Positions 16,900 to 24,547 of a DNA stretch of 64,000 nt are shown here, in pieces. The notes under the pieces are model-generated. The model was not told the origin of the DNA. It made no database searches and was given only the letters and a program-made list of their open reading frames with translations. Position numbers and translations under genes: made by a program. The number at the start of each line of letters is the position of its first letter. The stretch's first letter is position 1. The stretch comes from Cupriavidus respiraculi (GTDB taxonomy: Bacteria > Pseudomonadota > Gammaproteobacteria > Burkholderiales > Burkholderiaceae), in assembly GCF_914271545.1 (NCBI RefSeq), contig NZ_CAJZAH010000001.1, forward strand, positions 1,550,001-1,614,000. Reading direction: 5' to 3'.

Positions 16900-16977
16900 T
16901 GGCTGTGGCGCGCCTGGCGGAATCGGCGCGCCACTTTCGAAGCCCGCATGGTCCCCCGGTCGGCGGGCTTCCTTTTT
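16900..16977 (+). ncRNA. Candidate structured small RNA with intrinsic terminator
   Basis: No plus-strand gene precedes this point, yet two perfect hairpins follow each other here. The first pairs GTGGCGCGCC (16905-16914) with GGCGCGCCAC (16925-16934) around a 10-base loop. The second pairs GAAGCCCGC (16939-16947) with GCGGGCTTC (16963-16971) around a 15-base C/G-rich loop and is followed by CTTTTT, an intrinsic terminator. The nearest plus-strand gene starts beyond 19 kb, so this is unlikely to be a leader. I do not recognise it as a known RNA family. The second loop (CCCCCGG) is a plausible seed. Confidence 0.5.
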
Positions 16978-17095
16978 CCACAACGCAAGCACCGGCATCG
17001 CGCGGAAGGCGGGCGGCCGTTCGCGGCGTGGAGCGCGACGTCGTTAAGTCGTCGCCGGCATTGTCGTTCGGCGGCACGCGCCCCGATGCACGCCT

Positions 17096-17431
17096 TCAGT
17101 CGCCGACCTTGCCGGCCAGCGGGACCGCCACGCCGCGTTGGACCGGATCGGCCGGATCAACCGGATCGACGACCACGCAGCATTCGCGGTGAATGCCCAT
17201 CTGCGCCCGCACCGACTCCACCCGCCGGCGTGCCTCCGACTGACCCGCATCGCGCGCCGCCATGACCGCCGCCGCCTCCGAGGCGTGGCAGCACCCGTGG
17301 ATCTCGCCGCGGAACAACAGCGGTTCACTGCGGGCCGTCGCCAGGCGGATTTCGAAACAGCATGTCCATTTTCCTTTCCCCTCGGGCACGGCGAAGCCGC
17401 GCACGACCAGGACATCGAAGCCGCCATCCAT
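17096..17431 (-). CDS. Hypothetical protein, 111 residues
   Basis: Not recognised. The product is soluble and has Cys at several positions (WTCCFEIRL, HGCCHASEAA, HRECCVVVDP), including three Cys-Cys pairs, and no signal peptide. The DP-rich C-terminal stretch (VVVDPVDPADPVQRGV) matches an imperfect GGATCGG-type repeat in the DNA (around 17135-17175). GGGGG precedes the ATG at 17431. It stands alone between the small-RNA candidate and the pseudo-receiver gene. Confidence 0.55.
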   Translation of the reverse strand: MDGGFDVLVVRGFAVPEGKGKWTCCFEIRLATARSEPLLFRGEIHGCCHASEAAAVMAARDAGQSEARRRVESVRAQMGIHRECCVVVDPVDPADPVQRGVAVPLAGKVGD

Positions 17432-17544
17432 AGGACCCCCTGCACCACGCCCGTCGGCGGAACCTTCTCAGGCGGGATCCGCAACGCATAGGACGTACCC
17501 GGAGGATAGATGGCGCGCCCCGGGGCGCCCATCATCCGCTTGTC

Positions 17545-17988
17545 TTAGTTCGACAGGCTGCTGGAGGACGAGAGGGCCGGCGTGCGCAGACGCAGCGAGC
17601 GCAGCCGCGGGAAACACTGCCCGCCCGCGCTGACCAGCGCGATCGCCGCCGAGACGACATCGGGCGAGGCGGGAACGGGCAGGCAGCCGCTGGCGCCGAG
17701 CCGGGCCGCCTGGCCCGTCAGCTCCGCATCGCAGGACTCATCCATCAGCAGGCAGCGGCGCGGTGCAAGGCGCGCGTACAGCGTCTCGAGCAGCAGGCGC
17801 CTGTTAGCCTGGGCGCCGCTGCAATCGAGCAGCGCGAAAGACACGGGCTGTTTGGGCAGTTGGTCCGGCGCCGCGGTCAGCAGCCAGTCCGGGGTCTGCA
17901 GTACGACGGGACGAGTGCGAAGCCTGTTCAGCTGGCGCGAGAGGCGGCCTAGCAGCAGGGTGTTGTTGGCGAGCAGGAGGGTCGTCAT
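17545..17988 (-). CDS. Stand-alone receiver-like protein without output domain
   Basis: A 147-residue protein that aligns with the receiver half of the regulator at 18224-19063. It starts MTTLLLANNTLLLGRLSRQL and ends in GASGCLPVPASPDVVSAAIALVSAGGQCFP, the typical last strand and helix of a receiver. The helix-turn-helix that should follow is missing; the protein stops after a Ser-rich tail. The acidic pair near the N-terminus is lost (ANN in place of D/E residues), although an Asp at the end of the third strand (FALLDCS) is in place. It may be a truncated paralogue or a single-domain competitor of the LuxR-type regulators. Confidence 0.65.
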   Translation of the reverse strand: MTTLLLANNTLLLGRLSRQLNRLRTRPVVLQTPDWLLTAAPDQLPKQPVSFALLDCSGAQANRRLLLETLYARLAPRRCLLMDESCDAELTGQAARLGASGCLPVPASPDVVSAAIALVSAGGQCFPRLRSLRLRTPALSSSSSLSN

Positions 17989-18190
17989 CGACTCTGTTGG
18001 CGGCAGATAGGGGAGGACAGCGTCAAGGCGTCAAGCGGCCGAGGCTAGCAACAGGGTAGCAATCCGCGGCCCGGGCGCGCCTCGACCATTCGGATGAGGC
18101 GGGACGGCAGAAAGGATGAGAACGGCGGCCGGCACCTACGGGCGGTCCAGGCCAGCAAGGGCCGTCCGCAACATTGCGCGACTGCGACTG

Positions 18191-18220
18191 CGAATGCGGA
18201 CCCCGGCGGGTCCGCATTCG
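18191..18220 (-). terminator. Hairpin after the LuxR-type gene
   Basis: A perfect 13-bp stem (CGAATGCGGACCC with its reverse complement) closes a 4-base loop three bases after the stop codon of the minus-strand regulator. No T-tract follows, so termination efficiency is uncertain. Confidence 0.6.
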
Positions 18221-18223
18221 CGC

Positions 18224-19063
18224 TCATGCCGCGCAGAACGCCAGCGAGGGCTCGAGCCGGATCGGCGTCGCGGCGGCAGGCGACGCCGGCACGGGCATCG
18301 TCGGGCCCGGCCAGTTCAGCTTGGCGCCGCGCCGCAGCGCTTCATAGACGGCCTCGCCCTTGTTGCGTACCTGCAGCCGCTGGTACAGCGTGCAGGCATG
18401 CGTCTTGGCGGTCGCCGCGGAGATATTGAGCGCGCGGCTGATGGTCTTGATCGGATAGCCGCGCGCGAGCAGGACCAGGACCTCGTATTGGCGCTCGGTG
18501 ATATTGAGCATGTGCGCGCCGATCGAAGGCGTTTCGATTTCCGCGAGGTGCGGCTCGGCTTCCGGCAACTGCGCCGTGTGGGAAACAGGCGGCATGGCTT
18601 GCTGCGCCGCGGTGCCCTCATTGGCCACCGCGCAGGTCGCGGCCTCGATGGCCGCTACGGCGGCCGTGCCATGAGTCCAGGCAGGGAAGCATTCGCCGCC
18701 GGCGAGCACAAGCCGGATGGCGGCATCGAGAATGTCGGCGCTGCAAGCTTTGGACAGCAGGCCGCAGACAATGTCGGGCACCACGGCGTCGGCCATCGCC
18801 GGGTGCATGCCGTCGGCCAGGACCAGTACGCGCTGCGGCCGGAACCATTGGCACAACTGCTCCAGCGGTTGCCAACTGGTGTCGCCGTTCGTCGACAGAC
18901 CGTAGATCAGCAGGTCCGCATTGGGCAGCCACGCGTCTTCGGCGCGGGCAATGGTGGTGGGGTCGATATCGATGATGTCCTCCGGCATCACCGAGTGCGC
19001 CAACAGATGGCGCAATCCCAGGCGCAGCAAGGGATGAGGCTCGATCAACAGGATGGTGGCCAT
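18224..19063 (-). CDS. LuxR-type regulator with degenerate receiver
   Basis: A 279-residue paralogue of the regulator at the left edge of the window. The receiver-like N-terminal domain (about 1-130) keeps the fold and the late Lys (GLLSKACS). The residue expected to be the phosphoacceptor Asp at the end of the third strand is not Asp (ADLLIYGLS), so phosphorylation-dependent control is unlikely. A linker leads to the LuxR helix-turn-helix at about 203-270 (ITERQYEVLVLLARGYPIK, then AATAKTHACTLYQRLQV). ATG at 19063 begins the first receiver strand. Position suggests control of EPS or neighbouring genes. Two palindromes upstream may be its operators. Confidence 0.85.
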   Translation of the reverse strand: MATILLIEPHPLLRLGLRHLLAHSVMPEDIIDIDPTTIARAEDAWLPNADLLIYGLSTNGDTSWQPLEQLCQWFRPQRVLVLADGMHPAMADAVVPDIVCGLLSKACSADILDAAIRLVLAGGECFPAWTHGTAAVAAIEAATCAVANEGTAAQQAMPPVSHTAQLPEAEPHLAEIETPSIGAHMLNITERQYEVLVLLARGYPIKTISRALNISAATAKTHACTLYQRLQVRNKGEAVYEALRRGAKLNWPGPTMPVPASPAAATPIRLEPSLAFCAA

Positions 19064-19637
19064 GATGCTTCGTCTTCTTCTTGTTGCATCCGCGGGCCCT
19101 GCGACAACCCGCTCGTGCGAACGGACGGGCAACGCTATCCTGCGCTTACCTGTCCATACGATCCAGCCTTCCCCCGTCGCCGCGCCACCCTTCTGCCGTC
19201 TGTTGCGGCGTATGACCTGCTCGTGAAGTCCGCCCGAATCGCCCCGTTAGCGTGTACCACGCTTTAGATACATCTAAAGTCAGATATAAAACACATTCAC
19301 TGGGGACCAGCATATGCACTGCACGTGCGGAAAGCAAGGCGCAGCATCAAAGCAATGGCGCGGTACGGAAATTTGACGTAGCCCCAGGCGCGGCGCGGCC
19401 TGGCGGCGCACCAAGGCGTTTTGCTGCGGCGCGGCATTTCGCCCCCCGCACTCCCCTCTCACGTGGGGTAGCGACGTACGGACGCCGGAACGCCCCGCCC
19501 GCCATTGTTAAGCCCGACTGAACAGTCCTGGCAGGCAGGGAGGCTTTATCCATCGCCCGGCGGCTTCCAGAATGGCTGGGAGGGGCACGCATTCCCGCGT
19601 TACGCCCCCGTCTTTCACGCTTTCCCTGGAGTCCTTC
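19064..19637. other. Gap between the LuxR-type and SDR genes
   Basis: 570 bases with no supported gene. It contains the promoters of the two divergent genes, two adjacent palindromes (19249-19279) and an AT-rich patch with TATAAA at 19284-19289. The rest, up to the SDR RBS, is GC-rich and featureless to me. Confidence 0.5.
19249..19279. promoter_or_regulatory. Two adjacent perfect palindromes, probable operator
   Basis: AGCGTG-tac-CACGCT (19249-19263) abuts CTTTAGATACATCTAAAG (19262-19279), which is an 8-bp inverted repeat with a 2-base centre. TATAAA lies five bases downstream. Two palindromes on one promoter between divergent genes are typical of dimeric regulator binding. The regulator is unknown. 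Confidence 0.55.
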
Positions 19638-20387
19638 ATGCAACGTCAAATCCAACGCCAGGTCGCCATCGTGACGGGCGCCTCCCGCGGCATCGGCGCC
19701 GGCATCGCACAACGCCTGGCCCGTGACGGCTACGCCGTCGTCGTCAACTATGCGGGCAACGCCGCCGAAGCGGGCAAGGTCGTGCAGGCCATCGAGGCCG
19801 CCGGCGGCGCCGCGATCGCGGTGCGCGGCGACGTGGCCAGCCCGGCGGATGTCAGCGCGCTGTTCGAGCGGGCCATCTCGACGTTCGGCCGCGTCGACGT
19901 GCTGGTCAACAATGCCGGCATCATGCCGCCGTCGCTGCCGATGCTGGCCGATACCGACGACGAGACGTTCGATCGCCTCTTCGCCGTGAACGTGAAAGGC
20001 ACTTTCAATACGTTGCGCGAGGCAGCGCGCCGGATGGAATCGGGCGGCCGCATTGTGAACTTCTCGACCAGCGTGATCGGACTCGCCCTGCCCGGTTACG
20101 CGGTGTACGGCGCCACCAAGGGTGCCGTCGAGGTGCTCACCAACATCATGGCCAAGGAACTGCGCGGCCGGAACATCACCGTCAATGCCGTCGCGCCGGG
20201 ACCGACCGCGACGGCGCTGTTCCTCGATGGCAAGACGCCGGAGACCGTGGAGCGCCTGGCCAAGGCCGCGCCGCTTGAGCGGCTGGGCGTGCCGGAAGAC
20301 ATCGCCGGGACGGTCGCTTTCCTCGTATCGCCCGATGCCGGGTGGATCAACGGGCAGACGTTGCGGGCCAATGGCGGCATCGTCTGA
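19638..20387 (+). CDS. Short-chain dehydrogenase/reductase
   Basis: A 249-residue classical SDR. The NAD(P)-binding motif TGASRGIG is near residue 14 and NNAG near 91. The catalytic S...Y-x-x-x-K is present (NFSTSVIG, YAVYGATKGA), and the C-terminus ends INGQTLRANGGIV as in 3-oxoacyl-ACP reductase-like SDRs. A basic residue after the glycine motif and the NYAG stretch favour NADPH. ATG at 19638 has GGAG 7 bases upstream. The substrate is unknown and the gene stands alone. A hairpin follows at 20404-20431. Confidence 0.9.
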   Translation: MQRQIQRQVAIVTGASRGIGAGIAQRLARDGYAVVVNYAGNAAEAGKVVQAIEAAGGAAIAVRGDVASPADVSALFERAISTFGRVDVLVNNAGIMPPSLPMLADTDDETFDRLFAVNVKGTFNTLREAARRMESGGRIVNFSTSVIGLALPGYAVYGATKGAVEVLTNIMAKELRGRNITVNAVAPGPTATALFLDGKTPETVERLAKAAPLERLGVPEDIAGTVAFLVSPDAGWINGQTLRANGGIV

Positions 20388-20403
20388 AGGATTCCGTGCG
20401 CCA

Positions 20404-20431
20404 GCAATCCCGTCCCGGCGTTCGGGATTGC
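20404..20431 (+). terminator. Hairpin after the SDR gene
   Basis: GCAATCCCG and CGGGATTGC pair around a 10-base loop 16 bases after the stop codon. No strong T-tract follows. Confidence 0.5.
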
Positions 20432-20535
20432 GCCCCACTGGACACAAAAATAATTTACATTACACTTCGATGTGCAATTTGTGCCGGATGAGTTTTCACT
20501 TACGGGATTTTCGTTGCCAATCAATCACTTAGCAT

Positions 20536-22116
20536 ATGGCTGCCTCCTTCGAGCGCGATGACGCCGTCGCGGCCGGCAAGCTGACGCGGACCGAGTTCGC
20601 CGTCGTGCGGGCCTATGCGCAGGGCATGCGCGCGGTGGACATCGCCAACCGCTATCTGCTCGATCCCGACGAGGAAGACGACCTCACGGAGCATCAGGCG
20701 GTGCAGCGCATCCTGAAGCTTCGCGACCGCCTGGTGCAGTTCGCGCTGCAGAACGATCGCCCGGATATCGCGGCGATGTTCGACTCGCTGAAGGGGCGCT
20801 CCAACGTCGCGATGGATCGCCGGGTCGACGCCCTGTCGTCGCTGGAACGACTGGAGCCGGGCAAGCCGCTGCTGTCCCATGCCGTCTCGCTGTGGTTCGG
20901 CCCCAGCTTGTCACGCCGCCTCACGGGGGGCGGCATCGCGACCCTGGGCGATCTCGTGACGCTGGTCAACCGGCGCGGCGCGGCGTGGTGGCGGCGGATA
21001 CCGCGGCTCGGGGCCAAGTCTGCGGGCGTGATCGTGCAGTGGCTGGTTGGGCATCGCCACGCACTCCGCGGTCCCGGAGGCGCAGAGGCGCTGGAGCCAC
21101 ACATCGTGATGGCCGTCTCACCTGTCGGGGCCTCCGCCCCGGGCCGAACAGCGCTCGCTGCCGGCTTGCGTGCGCCGGTGCCGCTGGAGCGCATGATCGC
21201 GGGTCCCGCCGGCACGGACGGCTTGGGCCTAGGACGGGATCTGGAACTGGTGCGAGCGTGGCTCGCCAGAAAGCCGGCCGGCAGCAACACCTGGATAAGC
21301 TACCGTCGCGAATGCGAGCGCTTGCTGCTTTGGGCCGCACAGCGCGGACGATCGCTGCGGACGCTGGGACGCGACGATGTGCGCGACTACGTCGCCTTTC
21401 TGGCGGACCCGCAGCCCGCGGCATTCTGGTGCGGACCGGCCAGCCCGCGCGACCGGGCGCATTGGCGCCCCTTCGAAGGGGGCCTTGGTGCCGCTTCGCG
21501 GGCGGCCGCGCTGCGGGTGGTCCGGGCGTTGTGCAAGAGTCTGGTCAAGGACGGCATCCTCGCCGCGGACCCGTGTGCGGACATCACCGTGGACGTTCGC
21601 CCGGCAGAGACCGGATCCGAGGTGGTTGCCAGCGGGGCCGGAAGCATCGCGCATTTCCGCCGGTGGCTTGCCCGCGTCGATCACGGCCCGCGCTGGCGCG
21701 CCGCGAATGCCGTGGTTCATCTGCTTGCCGACTGCGGCATGCGGCTGGGCGAGGTCGCCCACGCTCGCCATGAGGATCTGGCGCGGCACGGTGACCGATG
21801 GACGCTGTCGGTTCGCGCGAAGTCGGCGGCACGGATGTCGTTGACCGTCGGCGAGCCGGTCCTGGCTGCCCTGCGTGCCCACTGGGCGGACCGGGCGTTG
21901 CCGGCCGATCCGGCCACGGGCCCGTTGGTCGGCCCGGTCGATATGCCCCCGACCCGGCGCGCTCAGGCCAAGATGGCCTTGTGCGCCAATTCCGGCTATT
22001 CCCTGAGCGGGCTGGACCAATTGGTCCGGGCAGCCTGGCGGGAATTCGTCGAAGATCCTGAACACAGTGGATTCAAAGATTTCCGCTTCACCCCGGGCAC
22101 GCTTGCGCGCGCCTGA
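20536..22116 (+). CDS. Tyrosine-recombinase-like protein lacking the catalytic C-terminus
   Basis: A 526-residue protein. The N-terminal 200 residues resemble the DUF3701-type domain of Burkholderiaceae integrases, including a helix-hairpin-helix-like stretch (GGGIATLGDLVTLVNRRG, IPRLGAKSAGVIVQWL). A SAM-like core-binding domain follows (about 230-340), then the start of the recombinase catalytic domain with the first Arg in C-G-M-R-L-G-E-V near residue 400 and a candidate Lys (SVRAKSAARM). The frame ends at FRFTPGTLARA without any H-x-x-R box or nucleophile Tyr, and only 72 bases remain before parB. It is either truncated or a non-catalytic member. Such proteins occur next to parAB/repA on Burkholderiaceae secondary replicons, so a role in maintenance is possible. 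Confidence 0.75.
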   Translation: MAASFERDDAVAAGKLTRTEFAVVRAYAQGMRAVDIANRYLLDPDEEDDLTEHQAVQRILKLRDRLVQFALQNDRPDIAAMFDSLKGRSNVAMDRRVDALSSLERLEPGKPLLSHAVSLWFGPSLSRRLTGGGIATLGDLVTLVNRRGAAWWRRIPRLGAKSAGVIVQWLVGHRHALRGPGGAEALEPHIVMAVSPVGASAPGRTALAAGLRAPVPLERMIAGPAGTDGLGLGRDLELVRAWLARKPAGSNTWISYRRECERLLLWAAQRGRSLRTLGRDDVRDYVAFLADPQPAAFWCGPASPRDRAHWRPFEGGLGAASRAAALRVVRALCKSLVKDGILAADPCADITVDVRPAETGSEVVASGAGSIAHFRRWLARVDHGPRWRAANAVVHLLADCGMRLGEVAHARHEDLARHGDRWTLSVRAKSAARMSLTVGEPVLAALRAHWADRALPADPATGPLVGPVDMPPTRRAQAKMALCANSGYSLSGLDQLVRAAWREFVEDPEHSGFKDFRFTPGTLARA

Positions 22117-22188
22117 TCTGCCCTCGCGGTCCCGCCACGTGCGCTCTGCCTGACTCCCTGCGGGCCCGCCGAGGCTCAGTCGGGTACG

Positions 22189-23202
22189 TCAGATCAGCGT
22201 CTTGTCCAGTCCAAAGCGCGCCTTCAGCGCCTCGACCAGCGCCTCGCGTGCGTCGCGCTCGCCAAGCTGCACGTCCAGCACCACCCGTCCGGAATCCCAT
22301 TCCTTGATGGTGCCAAGCAGCTCGCCGTCGCTTGTCCGGATCTTGTACTGCCGGCTGATCTCCTTGACCTTGCGCGACTTGCCTTCCTGCGCCTGCTTGC
22401 GGATCGCCTCGACCTCGCGGCTGGACAGACCATCGTTCATGACACGTAGCGCGAGCTCCCGCGTACGATCTTCGCCGGCCAGCTTGTAGTACAGCGTCAA
22501 CTCGTAGCCCGTCGCGATGCCGATGGCGCTCGGGCGCTCGCGCATGGCGTTGAGCACCGACTCCGGCAGCTTGAGCAGGGCCAGCGTCTTGTTGACCGTG
22601 CCGGCCGACATTCCGGTCAGCTCGCAGATTTCCTCTTCCTTCTGTACCTTGCCCTCATCCAGCAGCTGACGCCAGGCGATGGCATTGTCCAACGCCGACT
22701 GGTCGGAGCGCTGCTCGTTCAGCAGGAAGGACAGCCGGTAAAAATCGAGATCGCTCAGGTCGCTCTCGATAAAGCATTCCATCTCGGTCTTGCCGGCGGA
22801 CGCCAGCGCCCGCTTTCGGTAGTGACCGTCGATGAGAATGTAGTGCCCCGGACGCGAGGGATCTGGCGCCGCCAGACCTGGCGTTTTCTGGCCGTGCGTG
22901 GCGATGGAGGCGGCGCGCTCCTGCACCGTAGCCGGGTCATAGATCCGCCGCGCATTGAGCGGATTGTCGTGCAGTTGGGCCAGCGGGATCTTCTTCAGGA
23001 CCCGGCCCTCTGCGGCCGCCTCGCCGCTTTCAGCGCTGAAAGACTCCGGTGCCTCTGCGCCCTTGGCCTTCAACAGGCCGTTCGGATGCTGGGCGATCGC
23101 CGCCTCGGCGCGGGCAAAGCGGTCCAGGGTCGCGTTCCGGGTCTTTTCGGCGGCCATGCCGGCAAGCATGCCAGCCCGGAGGTTATTTAGCTTCGTGGCC
23201 AT
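22189..23202 (-). CDS. parB: ParB chromosome-partition protein
   Basis: A 337-residue ParB. An N-terminal tail is followed by the ParB/Srx CTPase domain (IPLAQLHDNPLNARRIYD, then HYILIDGHYRKRAL, a G-H-Y-R-K version of the GERR box). The central helix-turn-helix includes KEEEICELTGMSAGTVNKTLALLKLPE, and a C-terminal dimerisation region completes it. It binds parS and loads onto DNA to direct segregation of this replicon. It starts 5 bases after the parA stop, in the usual parA-parB order. A perfect copy of the putative parS palindrome lies inside its own N-terminal coding region (23027-23042). Confidence 0.93.
   Translation of the reverse strand: MATKLNNLRAGMLAGMAAEKTRNATLDRFARAEAAIAQHPNGLLKAKGAEAPESFSAESGEAAAEGRVLKKIPLAQLHDNPLNARRIYDPATVQERAASIATHGQKTPGLAAPDPSRPGHYILIDGHYRKRALASAGKTEMECFIESDLSDLDFYRLSFLLNEQRSDQSALDNAIAWRQLLDEGKVQKEEEICELTGMSAGTVNKTLALLKLPESVLNAMRERPSAIGIATGYELTLYYKLAGEDRTRELALRVMNDGLSSREVEAIRKQAQEGKSRKVKEISRQYKIRTSDGELLGTIKEWDSGRVVLDVQLGERDAREALVEALKARFGLDKTLI
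23027..23042. promoter_or_regulatory. parS: Putative parS site inside parB
   Basis: The perfect 16-bp palindrome CTTTCAGCGCTGAAAG, identical to the copy upstream of parA. Its length and GCGC centre resemble the replicon-specific parS sites described for Burkholderia secondary chromosomes. Confidence 0.7.
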
Positions 23203-23207
23203 AAAAA

Positions 23208-23864
23208 TTACTCGATTAGAGACAGGACTTCATCGACCATGATGTCGACTTCCTGCACGGCCTCGCGCGCGCCAGGCACCCCGTGCACGGTGCACCCGAT
23301 GGCCTGGCACTCTCGAAAGGCCGACCGGGAGCCGACCATCGAAGACATCAACGGGAAGTCGCCATCGTCGCCCAGGATCTCGATCGCCTGTCGAGCGATG
23401 GAGACACGGCGCTGGACCATATTGGCCATCACGCGAACTTTCAGCGTTTCGTTCTGCACCTGGGCATGGTGGGCCAGCGTCTTGGCGGCGACAGCCGCCC
23501 ATAGATCGGGAGGCGACGGGACCACCGGAATGATGGCCAGATCGGAAATGAGCAGGGCGCTGGAGGGCGCAGCCGAGTGGACCGCTGGAGGGCAATCCAC
23601 CACGATGTAATCGTAGTCCTGGACGAATTTACGGACTTCGCGGTGCATCGCCCCGCCAGAGGGCGCGAGACCGATGACCGACGCCGGGAAGGGCCGCTCG
23701 TCGCTCGCCTGGGCCGCCCATCTCGTGGCCGTTCCCTGTTCGTCCATGTCGACGAGCATGGCGCGCGCCCCACGCAGCCCCAACGTGCCGGCCAAGTGCA
23801 TGCTGACCGTGGTCTTGCCACAGCCACCCTTTTGGTTGAAGACCGTAATGATTCGTGCAGGCAC
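23208..23864 (-). CDS. parA: ParA partition ATPase
   Basis: A 218-residue ParA without an N-terminal helix-turn-helix (the short, type Ib-like form). The deviant Walker A is KGGCGKTT at residues 13-20, with the signature Lys present. Walker A' is AMLVDMDEQGTAT, and Walker B is YIVVDCPP. GTG at 23864 begins right at MPARIITVFNQKGG. It forms dynamic gradients on the nucleoid that move ParB-parS complexes. A perfect palindrome identical to that in parB ends 12 bases upstream of the start, where bound ParB could repress the operon. Confidence 0.93.
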   Translation of the reverse strand: MPARIITVFNQKGGCGKTTVSMHLAGTLGLRGARAMLVDMDEQGTATRWAAQASDERPFPASVIGLAPSGGAMHREVRKFVQDYDYIVVDCPPAVHSAAPSSALLISDLAIIPVVPSPPDLWAAVAAKTLAHHAQVQNETLKVRVMANMVQRRVSIARQAIEILGDDGDFPLMSSMVGSRSAFRECQAIGCTVHGVPGAREAVQEVDIMVDEVLSLIE

Positions 23865-23875
23865 GTGACGTCTCT

Positions 23876-23891
23876 CTTTCAGCGCTGAAAG
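23876..23891. promoter_or_regulatory. parS: Putative parS / ParB operator upstream of parA
   Basis: CTTTCAGCGCTGAAAG, a perfect palindrome located 12 bases before the parA start. Position and identity with the copy in parB support a centromere site that may also autoregulate parAB. Confidence 0.75.
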
Positions 23892-24216
23892 CGCGGGTTC
23901 GTTTCAGGGGAGACTTTAGACAATCCCCACCCCGGCATCAACCGTTTTCTAGAATTCAAGAAATATGTTGCTATGCGTCTTGCCACACAAAGCCGCTGGA
24001 AAGCCGCCTTGAAATGCGCCTGCAAAACGTCCTAAAGTTATGAAGTGCGATGTACGCCGCACATGACACGAATGAGCAAACTGGATATGATGCCCACTAC
24101 AGTCGAGTCAAGTCGTGTCAACCTCGTCGGCTTCCGTTCGGTATCTACGAGAACTCAACGTGCTTGAACGGTTGTTTGCGTCGTGTACAAAGAACTTGCT
24201 TCGAAAGGAAACTCAC
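23892..24216. other. AT-richer gap between parA and the cold-shock gene
   Basis: 325 bases with noticeably lower GC than the surroundings and no supported gene. It must contain the parAB promoter on the left and the promoter plus a long untranslated leader of the cold-shock gene on the right. Long leaders are usual for cspA-type genes. GAAAGGAAACTC forms the cold-shock gene RBS. Confidence 0.5.
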
Positions 24217-24420
24217 ATGGCAACCGGTACGGTCAAATGGTTCAACGAGACCAAGGGATTTGGCTTCATCACCCCGGACGATGGAGGCGCGGATCTGTTC
24301 GCCCACTTCTCCGAAATCCAGGGTTCGGGTTTTAAGACACTGAAGGACGGTCAGCGCGTGACGTTCGAAGTCAAGCAAGGTCCGAAGGGTCTGCAGGCCT
24401 CGGCGATCAAGCCTGCCTAA
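24217..24420 (+). CDS. Cold-shock protein (CspA family)
   Basis: A 67-residue single cold-shock domain that binds single-stranded nucleic acid. RNP1 is KGFGFI (residues 13-18) and RNP2 is LFAHF (27-31). ATG at 24217 follows AAAGGAAA. It lies between parA and repA, facing repA, and shares a bidirectional terminator with it. It is clearly paralogous to the second cold-shock gene at 27212-27415, so the pair brackets repA and the iterons. Confidence 0.95.
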   Translation: MATGTVKWFNETKGFGFITPDDGGADLFAHFSEIQGSGFKTLKDGQRVTFEVKQGPKGLQASAIKPA

Positions 24421-24440
24421 CCCAATGCGTCATCCGTGCT

Positions 24441-24463
24441 GAGAACCACCATCGGTGGTTCTC
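24441..24463 (+). repeat. Short inverted repeat after the cold-shock gene
   Basis: GAGAACCACC and GGTGGTTCTC pair around a 3-base centre, 20 bases after the cold-shock stop codon. It is a first hairpin ahead of the main terminator. Confidence 0.6.
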
Positions 24464-24467
24464 GGCC

Positions 24468-24507
24468 AAAGAAAAAGGCAAGCCGTCACTGGCTTGCCTT
24501 TTTCTTT
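24468..24507. terminator. Bidirectional intrinsic terminator, cold-shock gene / repA
   Basis: A 17-bp perfect stem with AAAGAAAAAGGCAAGCC as the left arm and its reverse complement as the right, around GTCACT. It provides a T-rich tail on both strands and serves the two convergent genes. Confidence 0.92.
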
Positions 24508-24547
24508 GGGAGTCGCCGGCAAACGCCTCCTGTACCCCAGCCGCGTA

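Noticed and set aside
20536-22116. Active integrase marking an integrated island with att sites
   Set aside because: The protein lacks the HxxR box and Tyr, no tRNA gene or direct repeats flank it, and its neighbours are core partition genes.
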